A stretch of 25,229 nt of DNA, taken from Marinimicrococcus sp033875255. Lineage in GTDB: Bacteria; Pseudomonadota; Alphaproteobacteria; Geminicoccales; Geminicoccaceae. The first letter of the stretch is position 1; each line of letters begins with the position of its first letter. The stretch is from the NCBI GenBank assembly GCA_033875255.1, contig JAWZSN010000041.1:1-25229 (forward strand). Reading direction: 5' to 3'. Positions 1-7,573 of the stretch are shown one piece after another. A model generated the notes under the pieces. It was not told the origin of the DNA and made no database searches. It saw only the letters and a list, made by a program, of their open reading frames with translations. Both the position numbers and the translations under genes were made by a program.

Positions 1-429
1 CCACTTCGCGACGCTCACGCACGTGAACGCCAACCTGGGACGGCCAACTGCGCCGATCCCGTAGAGAACCCTTCACCCGGCGATGACAAACACAACGAGA
101 TCACCCTTGACCGGCGGGATTAGAGAATTCGCTGGGACACGACCCGGAAATCCATGGGTGGGCTGACGGTCGCAGTCGGACCGGCTCCTGCGGGTCACCA
201 GAATCATGGCGATGGCGGCTGACGACTGGCGACTGGCGGCGGCTCCTCCCCCGATCCGGACGACCTTCCGTGCTTTGTCGCCAACCTGCGCTCCGAGAAA
301 CACGATGGGCATGTCCCAGTCGATCTGCTGCGCTCGCTCTCGGCCCGGCAGCATGCGGCGACCTGCAAGGGACTCGCGTCGATTGCCTGAACTGTCATGA
401 TGAGGCGAGACGCAGCCGGTGAGAGGATC
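1..429. other. No recognisable gene; degraded DNA left of IS remnants
   Basis: I see no convincing gene here. The longest open frame on the minus strand (about 73-354) gives a 93-residue peptide that matches nothing I recognise. The plus-strand frame at 206-400 is rich in Arg, Pro and Ala and reads like an antisense shadow. Because the next 5 kb is almost entirely broken insertion sequences, this stretch is probably also decayed mobile-element or flanking DNA; that is inference only. Confidence 0.4.
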
Positions 430-958
430 AGCGACTCCGGACGACGGTCTGCAACCGCTTCAACCGCTGGTCCCGGCGTGCCATCTGGCGACGGCTGCTG
501 AAAGCGCTGGCGGAGGCCCGCTCGGCGGGCGGCGGAAAAGGAGGGCCAACAATCAGGCGATCGGGGTCTCGACGGGCGGCCGGACTACGAAGATCCACCT
601 CGCCACGGACCTCCTCGGGCAGCCGCTCGCGCTCCGCCTGACGTCCGGCGATACCGCCGACATCCGCGTCGAGGGCGAGCTTTTGGCGGCGACCGGACCC
701 GCCACCCGGATCATCGCCGATTGCGGCTATGCCGGCGCCGACCTGCGGCGCGAGATGATCGAGCGCGGCAGCGAGCCGCTGATCACGGGCTGCCGCAACC
801 GCAAGCGGCCGGTCAGCCACGATACCCGCGCCTAGCGCGTCTGGGCAGCAAACAACCGCCTCAAGCCCTTCCGCCGCGTCGCCACCCGCTACGACAAGCT
901 CGCTGCCAACCTCCAGTCTGCCGTTGCCCTGGCAGCCGTCGCGGTCTTCTGGGTCTGA
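430..958 (+). pseudogene. IS5-family (IS427-like) transposase remnant, frameshifted
   Basis: The three conserved blocks of an IS5-family transposase of the IS427-like subgroup can be read, but in two frames. From about 444 one frame gives TVCNRFNRWSRRAIW. After a frameshift near 545-552 a second frame gives AIGVSTGGRTTKIH and IIADCGYAGADLRR (second catalytic Asp). An in-frame TAG at 833-835 follows, and the same frame then resumes as RRVATRYDKLAANLQ to a TGA at 956-958. The first 60 or so codons are missing, and so is the usual RxxIERMFxRLK block with the catalytic Glu. The element is dead. The family is clear from the motifs; the subgroup is tentative. It sits just downstream of the antitoxin gene on the other strand, where a toxin would be expected. 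Confidence 0.85.
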
Positions 959-1026
959 TTGAGTGCGGACCCTCGCAGCATCGCCTCGGCAGCCATTGAG
1001 GGGTCTCCGGCAGATTGTCCGGGGCC

Positions 1027-1458
1027 TCAGGCAGTCAGCCCATGATCGATGCGCTTCAAAAGATCCTCTACCTGGCGTGCGCCGTCTCCGGTATCCAAGA
1101 GATTGAGTGGCGCCTCGCCATCCAGCGCGCTTGTGGGACGCCGCAGCCAATCTCCTGCCTTCGCTTTGCTGCCGAACGTCGTCTCTGACATGGCGATGAT
1201 CCTGGCGACGCGCACGAGTCGGCCGGACTCGTGGGGCGTCAGAGGCCCCGCTATTTTTCGATGCGCTAGCGTCTTTCTGCGGAGCACCACCCGATCGATC
1301 TCCGCAGGGCTCAGGCGCTCGCTCGCAATGACGAACTGGATTGTCTTGATCGGCAGGCCGTGCTGAGCCGCCCGCATCAACTCTGACCACCCGCCAATAG
1401 GCCTGCCGACCGCGGCCTCGCCGCCCAGCACGTCAGCAGGTGTGATCGAACGAGCCAT
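1027..1458 (-). CDS. MbcA/ParS/Xre-type antitoxin (DUF2384), apparently orphan
   Basis: A 143-residue protein that reads as an antitoxin of the Xre/MbcA/ParS type. In known RES-Xre and related pairs this protein binds and neutralises a toxin that attacks NAD or ADP-ribosylates a target, and it represses its own operon. Seen here: an N-terminal helical DNA-binding-like part (residues about 20-70, with LSPAEIDRVVLRRKTLAHR at 49-67) and the toxin-binding C-terminal domain, with FGSKAKAGDWLRRP at 95-108, APLNLLDTGDGARQVEDLL at 116-134 and the closing IDHG at 137-140. I chose the ATG at 1458 because GAGGAGGG (1463-1470, complement) lies 4 nt upstream of it; a start 60 nt further out has no such site. 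The frame is open and undamaged. No RES-like toxin follows; the space downstream holds an IS5 remnant. Function by family is well supported; the orphan status is what I see in this window. Confidence 0.85.
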   Translation of the reverse strand: MARSITPADVLGGEAAVGRPIGGWSELMRAAQHGLPIKTIQFVIASERLSPAEIDRVVLRRKTLAHRKIAGPLTPHESGRLVRVARIIAMSETTFGSKAKAGDWLRRPTSALDGEAPLNLLDTGDGARQVEDLLKRIDHGLTA

Positions 1459-1556
1459 CGGGCCCTCCTCGGCGGTATGTTCCCCTTCTATAGGCAGATC
1501 GCCGGACCAAGGAAGCACCCTCTCCGGGGTGCGTCCCGGGGCCGCCCGAGCGCCAG

Positions 1557-1672
1557 CGCGATGCTGTGGTGCCGACGTTCTGCTATAAAAGCCACGCCCG
1601 GGTCGGCCGGGCGCACGGCTTCATCCGCCGCTACACCGCGACCGACGTGGCCGCTCATGACGACGCCCCGCC
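1557..1672 (+). pseudogene. IS5-family transposase internal fragment
   Basis: About 39 codons around FCYKSHARVGRAHGFIRRYT followed by TDVAAHDDAP match the stretch FGYKSHIGIDRRHGLIRR...TDAAAHDGA (residues about 214-243) of the intact transposase at 6255-7337. Nothing before or after belongs to the same protein. On the right it abuts an IS1380 relic that reads on the opposite strand, with the joint near 1664-1672. It is a small scrap of a once complete element. Confidence 0.75.
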
Positions 1673-2160
1673 GAGCACGCTGGAAGCCCTGCGCGCCGTA
1701 GCGGGCGTTGAGCGGGCACAACTGCTGGTCGCCGTGGACGGCGTAGATCGTATCATCCACGCCCAGGACGACACGGCGCGGAAGCTACCGGAACGAGGCG
1801 CAGTAAGGGCCCTCCCGTGGTACGGCCCATGCGCTGCAGGGAACGCGTGCCGGGCCGATTTTCCAGAGGCGGGACGGTGGACTGAGGGCAGAGGCCGTGC
1901 TGGCAGGGCCGCTGATCCATGACGATCTTGAACACGGTATCGGCGCGCAGACTGTCGGCGTCACTGCCATCCTCGCAACACGCCGCAATGGCCAGCAGGT
2001 GCAAGCCGATGATGCCGGTGAGATCGGCGCGGCGCGTAACGGCTCATGCGGGGTCGGTGATGCAGGTCACCGGTCCTTCGGCTACCTGCAGCCGCCGCCC
2101 CCCTTGCGCAGCGCCAGTAGCTCCGCGTCCGACGGCAGCCGATCGCCGTCGAGGCGCCTC
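1664..2160 (-). pseudogene. IS1380-family transposase remnant, multiply frameshifted
   Basis: Read on the minus strand from about 2160 downward, the N-terminal third of an IS1380-family transposase can be pieced together from three frames. They are LDGDRLPSDAELLALRK, then LLAIAACCEDGSDADSLRAD with VFKIVMDQ and the eroded SQ-T-SRLEN block (PQSTVPPLENRPGTRSLQRM), then VDDTIYAVHGDQQLCPLNAR. This last block carries the DDT motif that normally reads DIDDTxDAVHGxQQL. The remaining two thirds of the protein are absent, cut off at the junction with the IS5 scrap. The order of the blocks and their content make the family assignment fairly secure. The gene is non-functional. Confidence 0.75.
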
Positions 2161-2799
2161 CAGAAGCGCCGGCGGATCGCGGAGACAGCTGGCAGTGTAG
2201 GACTAGCCACCCTGCAGCCCTTGCCCGCACACCGGTATCCGGCAGTCCCACCTTCAGCGAGCCTCAGCGCCTGATAGGGCAGTCGCGCGTTTCTGTCGCA
2301 CCTAGTGGAAACGTCCAGAAACTGGCTGGCGCCAGCCTTCCAACTCACATAGACAGGATTTTAATCGTTTATCGCGGAGGAGGCTCTCACACACCCGATG
2401 TCGGCCTTCTACTTTAGGTTGCCGAAAAACACCATTGCATAGAATGATTGCTCAGCCATTCTTGATCCCTTTGTTGCAGAGCAGGAACGGCGCCCGCAAG
2501 GAAACAAGATTGATCGCATGGGAAACTGCGGGGCCCGCGGTCGGGGCACCAAGGAACATGCGTGCTACCAACCGGCATCTGGACCGACCTCCGCGCTGGC
2601 CGTGCACCAACCATCGGCATTAGCTTCGGGCTCCACGGCCTTTGTTACCTTGCCCACCCAAGCAATTTGCGCACCTGCAACCGGCCGCCCCTGGCGCTGT
2701 GCTCAGAGAAGGACGTTTTGCTGTGTTGCTTGGTCAGCGGCTCGCTGCAAACCTTCATCGTCGCCCGGTGGGCCAGCCTTTTGCCCCGCTTTCACCTAT
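2161..2799. other. Gene-free stretch between IS remnants
   Basis: No frame here gives a protein I recognise, and no RNA gene or repeat is evident. The part from about 2340 to 2520 is richer in A and T than its surroundings. The long plus-strand frame that begins at 2518 is the antisense of the IS5 remnant to the right and is not a gene. Confidence 0.4.
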
Positions 2800-3645
2800 G
2801 ACGTCCGATGCCGTATTGCCCGAATCGACGAGCACCTCGCCAAGCCGGCCGCCGTCGTGCGCCGCGGCGTCGGCGCCCGCTTAGCGGCCGATCAAGCCAT
2901 GTCGGCGGCCGATATCGACGTCGGCGAACGCCGGGATGGCGAGGTCGCGTCTGGCCGTCCCGTCGCTCCCGGCCTTGCCCTTGGAGGTCTTGAGGGTCCA
3001 GCGGGCGTCGGTGTCCTTCTGCGCCGCCTTCGCCGGCTTGTCGGGTCAGATCTCTGCCGCCTTTCTGCCGGCCTTGATCGCCGCTTTCTCGGCCTCGGTG
3101 TTGCGTTGCCGTGGAGCTGCCACCAAGCTGGCATCGATGATCTGATCGCCCAGCGCCAGCTAGCCGGCATCCGTGATCGTCGGGTCCAGTTGCGCGAACA
3201 GCTTGCTCAACGCCACGGTCTCGATCAGCGCCTCGCGGAAGTCCTACAACATGTTCGCGTCCGGCACCGGATCGGCGATCGAGACGACGCAAGAGCGCAC
3301 CCAGGAGAGCCCGTTACGCACCAGGCGCTCGGGCGCCTCGAAGCTCAGCCCATGCTGCGCCTGCAGATAGAGCCGTCTTCAGCTTCAAGACCGCATCGAA
3401 CGGCGGCGTGCCGCCCTTCGACCTGCCCGTGCCGCCGCGCGCCTCGTCGAGAACCGGTCGAAACAGCTCGTAGTCGACGATCTCCAGGAGCTTCTCCAGC
3501 AGAACGCCCTGCGCCGAAAGCTCGCAAAGCCGTTCCTCTACGCTCCAGAACCCCGGCTGTCTCGGCAAGCCAAACCTCCTCGCAGCATTAGCTCGAAACC
3601 AGCCGATCGAGGCCGATAAGAGGAGGTTTCCGGAGATGTCCGATT
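2800..3645 (-). pseudogene. Decayed copy of the IS5 element at 6255-7416
   Basis: This is a diverged sister of the intact IS5 copy, readable on the minus strand from a TTG at 3566-3568 (LPRQPGFWSVEERLCELSAQ). Its outer end, at about 3630-3645, resembles the right end of the intact copy. Damage is plain: one extra base near 3372 shifts the frame after VLKLK; TAG replaces a codon in the NML-DFREAL block (near 3243-3260); TGA replaces the Trp of EIWPDK (near 3050); and about 20 bases coding for GYKSHIG are deleted near 2920. The 3' third is missing beyond about 2800, removing the second catalytic Asp and the Glu. The divergence shows that it arrived long before the intact copy or is a separate, older lineage. 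Confidence 0.88.
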
Positions 3646-3663
3646 GTATCGCTCGCCGACGGG

Positions 3664-3930
3664 ATGGTTGCTGCGAAAATGATACCATTTGCTTGTGGAA
3701 ATTTTGATAACCAAGCAATTAGCAGCAAAATCGCAAGCATCCTTCGTAGCCTGCCGAAGCAAATCACTAGCCATAAGCAATTCCTTCAAATTCCTTGGAT
3801 GCGTAAACTTTTTTTATCAAAGGATATAATATCTCGTTTCGGCCCATTGCCCGTGATAATTTCGTTTGACTCGAAGCAGGTCGCTGAAACATTACTCACC
3901 GACACGGGAACGGTCGCCAGAGCGGGCTGA
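3664..3930 (+). CDS. Small AT-richer ORF of unknown function, possibly a fragment
   Basis: An 88-codon frame whose base composition is clearly lower in GC than everything around it. It begins about 20 bases beyond the outer end of the decayed IS5 copy. The peptide contains a basic, hydrophobic middle (IPWMRKLFLSKDIISRFG, about residues 43-60) followed by LPVIISFDSKQVAETLLTDT. The arrangement of a Phe-Gly turn, a beta-like strand and D-x-x-x-V-x-x-x-L-x-x-D loosely recalls the N-terminal part of a cytochrome P450. I hold that only as a weak hint, since nothing of the heme-binding region follows. No strong ribosome binding site is visible. It may be the 5' stump of an imported gene, or chance. 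Between it and the next feature (3931-4122) I see nothing. Confidence 0.3.
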   Translation: MVAAKMIPFACGNFDNQAISSKIASILRSLPKQITSHKQFLQIPWMRKLFLSKDIISRFGPLPVIISFDSKQVAETLLTDTGTVARAG

Positions 3931-4122
3931 TGGACGGCAACGGCAGGACTGAGGAAGGTTGATGAACACGCTGATGGCTACAGGCAACGAGCGGAAGCGC
4001 TCCGCGTGCTGCCCAGTCACTTGCCGAGTCGCCACACTTGAGAGGCGCGAGGTCTTTTCTCGGGACAACAGTAGGAGCGGTCGGTTGGTGACGGAACGCT
4101 GCAAGAGGTTGCGGAGCATCTA

Positions 4123-4443
4123 ATGTGGCTCGACGGTAAGAGGATGCAGATCGCGCGAGAAGCCTCTCGCAAGGGAGCACGGGTGGCAGAGGTAGCGGCA
4201 AAGTGGGGCGTTTCGCCGAGTTCAGTCTATCGATGGCGAAAGCAGCTGATGGAGCGGCAGAGCACCCCTGCTCCCAGTGCTCCGCCGAGGCGTTTCCCGC
4301 CAGTAGCTAATCCCGCAGATCGGCCGGCGCCGGGCTGCAGTACCCCTGCTTCGAGCGCGTCCGCGCATGGCCTGCGAATCCGGATCCTCATTTCGTCCCC
4401 TAATCTGGAGATCTCGGTGTTTCCGGATGAGGCTGGCGTGTAA
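4123..4443 (+). pseudogene. IS66/IS3-type OrfA (helix-turn-helix) remnant
   Basis: The first 45 or so of 106 residues form a transposase-8-like helix-turn-helix: KRMQIAREASRKGARVAEVA then KWGVSPSSVYRWRKQL. This is the pattern of the small accessory protein TnpA of IS66 elements or OrfA of IS3 elements, which binds the element's ends. The rest of the frame (from about residue 50) is Pro- and Ser-rich and unlike either family, and no second transposase ORF follows; an IS1182 relic on the other strand starts 180 bases on. It is therefore a fragment. The HTH call is good, but the choice between IS66 and IS3 is not settled. Confidence 0.6.
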
Positions 4444-4622
4444 AAGGTGATCCGTGCGATCCTGCGAGGCTGCCAATGTTTCCTCTCCGGGCTGGTCACG
4501 AGGCTCCGTCCGGGTCGGCGGGCGGTTCGTGGGGGTGCCGTGACCGGGCCGGGGGTGGCTTTGCGGAGCGTGGGGGCGCGGGGGTCGGTCCTGCGGCGGC
4601 GGGGTGGGTGCCGCGGGCGGGC

Positions 4623-5185
4623 TCAGGCGGGTGCGAGCCGCCAGAGGGTGACCATGTTGTGGGCGAGGGCGAACCACAGGTGGACGACCTTGACCTTGGC
4701 CTTGCTGCGCACGAGGCGGCGCTGCCGGCAGCGGTTGCGGGCCTGGGCGTTGGTGCGCTCGGCGGTGGCGGCGCGCTCCTTGTAGATCGCCCTGGCGGCT
4801 TGGGTGCCCATGCGGGTCCCTCAGGCGGCGACGTCCGGCTGGTCGTCAGGGAGCGGCGCGTGGGGTTCGCTGGTCGCGTCGCGCGGTGCCGGCACCGGGG
4901 GCATAGGCCGCCACGTCGGCCTCGGCCAGGGAGGCGATGTTGCCCAGCCGCGTGTAGCCACCGTCGACCAGATGCCCGACCGGCAGGATGCCGTAGGCCG
5001 CGGCCAGATGGTCGCTCATCGACCGCGGCTTGCCCATGTCCGAGGCGATGGCGTTCGCGTCCGCCGCGGTGATCAAGGCCGCTGTGAGTGTCGGTGGCGA
5101 GCTGGGCGCTCCATGCCGGTCGCCAGCCACCATCGGCCATTCTCATGACCCTGGCCTCGCGATCGGTGGCGGAGACCCGTGGACA
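4623..5185 (-). pseudogene. IS1182-family transposase remnant
   Basis: C-terminal half of an IS1182-family transposase in three successive minus-strand frames. The first, near 5185-5080, gives TDREARVMRMADGGWRPAWS and QLATDT. The second, about 5095-4880, gives ASDMGKPRSMSDHLAAAYG, then HLVDGGYTRLGNIASLAEAD and VAAYAPG. The third, 4811-4623, gives MGTQAARAIYKERAATAERT, NAQARNR and LWFALAHNM. These correspond in order to the family's usual TDPEARxMKM, DGGF (catalytic Asp), and YKxRxxxxEWxNAxxR (catalytic Glu) regions. In the last block the Glu is preserved as AERTNA. The N-terminal half is absent; the space to 5325 holds only disordered sequence. The element is inactive because of at least two frameshifts and the truncation. 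Confidence 0.8.
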
Positions 5186-5324
5186 GCTCGAAGAACCCGC
5201 CGGGGTGGGGCGTAAACGGCTTTTGGGAGCGCCGGTGAGGGGTTCCCGGTGAGTTTTCGGTCCGCCAGCGGCGGGCCATGCTCGCCATGGACCGCTCGAT
5301 GGCGCCCGGGCGTGGGCGCCGGGT

Positions 5325-6127
5325 TCAGGCGGCTTGCCTAGCCTCCAGCCAGAGAAAGCGGGTGAGGTTGCAGGCGAGGTTGGCGAGTGCGGGCTTCGCG
5401 GCGGCGCCGGCTTTGCCGAGGGTGCGGATCACGAGGGCGAAGCGCCATTTGTAGGCCGCGAGGACATGCTCGACGCAAGTGCGGATGCGCGCGCGGCGGG
5501 CGTTGCCGCGGGCGAGGTCGCGCGGCATCGGCTTGCCTTGAGGCCTGGATCGCTGGAACCGGGGCTTCAGGCCGCGACTCTCGGGCATCGCGATGTTCTC
5601 GACCGGGCGACACGCGGTGTCGGCCCCGACCGGGCTCGCGGTGTCGGCCGGGTCGGGCACGGCGTCGGGCGGGGCGGCGGCGGCGGTGATCTCGAGGCGG
5701 CGCACGAACCCGTGCCCGCGATCGTTGCCCACGTGGTTCTTGCAGCCGAGCATTGGCGCGGCGATCTTTGCCACCGCGCGCCGGGCCACCCGGCGGGACG
5801 GGCTTCTTCCTCCCGCGCTCGCCCGTCCAGCGCCCGTCGCGGCCGATCTGGCGGGTGCGCGCGGGTCTCCGGCCTTCCGGCCCGCCGCCGCCCTTCGCCA
5901 CGTCGTTCCCGGCCTGCGTCAGCCGCGATCGTCGACGCCTCCACAAGGCTGGCGTCGACGATCCGCCCGCCCATGGCCGGATGGCCGCGCCCGGTCGGCG
6001 CCGCGGCGAGCCGGGTGAGCAGCCGCTCGAGGACGCCGGCGCGGACCAGCTGCTCGCGACAGAGCCAGCTCGTCCGGGCGTCGGGGACCGCGTCGCAGAG
6101 CGACAGCCGGGCAAAGCGCGTGGACAC
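5325..6127 (-). pseudogene. IS5-family transposase remnant, N-terminus missing
   Basis: A third, more distant member of the same IS5 subgroup as 6255-7337. Starting near 6127 it reads RFARLSLCDAVPDARTSW, then GVLERLLTRL and GGRIVDASLVEASTI (first Asp). It shifts frame near 5900-5930 and again near 5780, then continues as KIAAPMLGCKNHVGNDRGHG, VGADTACRP (second Asp) and RIRTCVEHVLAAYKWRFAL (Glu) to a TGA at 5325-5327. All three catalytic residues can be found, but not in one frame, and about 90 N-terminal codons are missing. It lies head to tail with the intact copy, 128 bases away. A second long Arg/Pro-rich frame over this interval is an artefact. Confidence 0.82.
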
Positions 6128-6254
6128 CTCCGATAACGGCGCGTTCTTGAGGCTTTGGGCGAGGTCTTGGGCGGCGTTAGCGGGCCAGGTGTCCAGGCAG
6201 CGCCATTCGGGCGGTCTTGCGGCCTCTCGCGCCTGATGCCCCTGCCATTTCCCG

Positions 6255-7337
6255 TCAGGCGGACGCAGCTCGCCCCTCGAGCCATCGCCATCGGCCGAGA
6301 TTGTAGGCGATGTTGGCCATGATCACGGTCGCCTCGGCGCGTTTGATGCCGATGCTGCGGATCATGAGCCTCATGCGATGCTTCTGCTGGGCGAAGACGT
6401 GCTCGATCTTGGCACGGACCACCGATTTCTTCGCGTTGGCCCTGGCGGTGCGCCTGGGCATCGGCTTCCCGCCGGGCTTTCGGCGGTGGATCCGGCTGCG
6501 CTTGCCGCGCTCCGCCAGGAAGTCCTCGTTGGCCCGGGATCGATAGGCGGTATCGGCCCACACCTCCGAGGCCGTGTTGCCCGGATCGACGAGCCCTTCG
6601 CGCAGCCGGGCGCCGTCATGCGCCGCGGCGTCGGTGACCTTGTGGCGGCGGATCAGGCCGTGGCGGCGGTCGATGCCGATGTGCGACTTGTAGCCGAAGG
6701 CCGGGATGGCGAGGTCGCGTTTGGCCATCCCGTCGCTCCCGGCCTTGCCCTTGGAGGTCTTCACGGTCCAGCTTGCGTCGGTGTCCTTCTGCGCCGCCTT
6801 CGCCGGCTTGTCGGGCCAGATCTCGGCCGCCTTCCTGCCGGCCCGGATCGCCGCCTTCTCCTCCTCCGTGTTGCGCTGCCGGGGGGCCGCCACCAGGCTG
6901 GCATCGACGATCTGGCCGCCCATCGCCAGCCAGCCGGCCTCCTTGATCGTCCGGTCCAGCTGCTCGAACAGCCTTTCCAACGCCCCGGCCCGGATCAGCG
7001 CCTCGCGAAAATCCCAAAGCGTGTTGGCGTCCGGCACCGGATCGGCGATCGACAGGCCGCAAAACCGCATCCAGGAGAGCCGGTCACGCACCAGACGCTC
7101 GGTCGCCTCGAAGCTCAGCCCATGCTGCGCCTGCAGATAAAGCATCTTCAGCTTCAAGACCGCATCGAACGGCGGCCTGCCGCCCTTCGACCTGTCCGTG
7201 CCGCCGAGCGCCTCGTCGAGAACCGGCCGGAACAGCTCGAAGTCGACGATCTCCAGGAGCTTCTCCAAGGGATCGCCCTGCGCCGAAAGCTCGCAAAGCC
7301 GCTCCTCGACGCTCCAAAAGCCCGGCTGTCTCGGCAA
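6255..7337 (-). CDS. IS5-family transposase, intact
   Basis: A complete 360-residue DDE transposase of the IS5 family (IS1106-like architecture), which cuts and rejoins the ends of its own element. The N-terminal DUF772-like domain covers residues about 1-130 (FDAVLKLKMLYLQAQHGLSF at 57-76; DPVPDANTLWDFREAL at 99-114). The RNase H-like core carries Asp145 (QIVDASLV), Asp262 (VWADTAYRS) and Glu312 (KIEHVFAQQKHRMR), in keeping with the family DDE spacing. The likely start is TTG at 7335-7337, because GGGGAGG lies 6 nt upstream and the decayed sister copy also has TTG there. No ATG or GTG in this frame has a better site. The stop codon lies at the very end of the element. It is the only transposase in the window without visible damage. 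Confidence 0.92.
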   Translation of the reverse strand: MPRQPGFWSVEERLCELSAQGDPLEKLLEIVDFELFRPVLDEALGGTDRSKGGRPPFDAVLKLKMLYLQAQHGLSFEATERLVRDRLSWMRFCGLSIADPVPDANTLWDFREALIRAGALERLFEQLDRTIKEAGWLAMGGQIVDASLVAAPRQRNTEEEKAAIRAGRKAAEIWPDKPAKAAQKDTDASWTVKTSKGKAGSDGMAKRDLAIPAFGYKSHIGIDRRHGLIRRHKVTDAAAHDGARLREGLVDPGNTASEVWADTAYRSRANEDFLAERGKRSRIHRRKPGGKPMPRRTARANAKKSVVRAKIEHVFAQQKHRMRLMIRSIGIKRAEATVIMANIAYNLGRWRWLEGRAASA

Positions 7338-7416
7338 TTCACGCCTCCCCGCAGCACCGGATTGAAACTAGCCAAAGCCGGCCGAAAAGACGAGATTTCC
7401 GGAGGTGTCCGCCTGA
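6255..7416 (-). mobile_element. IS5-family insertion sequence (putative full element)
   Basis: The element around the intact transposase. Its proposed ends are TCAGGCGGAC at 6255-6264 and the inverted copy GTCCGCCTGA at 7407-7416, a 10-bp perfect inverted repeat. The outer part of the right end (GGAGGTGTCC) is conserved in the decayed copy at 3632-3641, which supports placing that end near 7416. The left end overlaps the transposase stop codon, and I could not confirm a target-site duplication, so the left boundary is provisional. Confidence 0.5.
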
Positions 7417-7573
7417 TCTGGCTGCACGCCCAGCCCGCGGTCCGCTGAGCCAGCCGCCGGGCGCCACGAAGGCCCAACCTAGGCCCGTGGCCCGATCGCT
7501 CGCGCTCGATTGCCCCGCTGCAAACGCGCCCTGCCGCTTTCGCGAGCGGGGCGGCTTCCCTGCCCGCCCCCGC

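Noticed and set aside
428..1390. 320-codon minus-strand open frame
   Set aside because: It is antisense to the IS5 remnant and runs through the antitoxin gene in another frame. It is Arg/Gly/Ala-rich with no family features.
2518..3591. 357-codon plus-strand open frame
   Set aside because: Antisense of the decayed IS5 copy. A very similar antisense frame lies over the intact copy at 6378-7448, which shows that it is a GC-driven shadow.
5338..6561. 407-codon minus-strand frame rich in Arg and Pro
   Set aside because: It crosses the boundary of two IS5 copies out of their coding frame. Only a short piece of it coincides with the frameshifted transposase.
6230..7417. CGCCTGAT at 6230-6237 and 7410-7417 as target duplication of the IS5 element
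   Set aside because: The right copy overlaps the proposed inverted repeat and the left copy lies 18 bases outside the element, so this is more likely chance.
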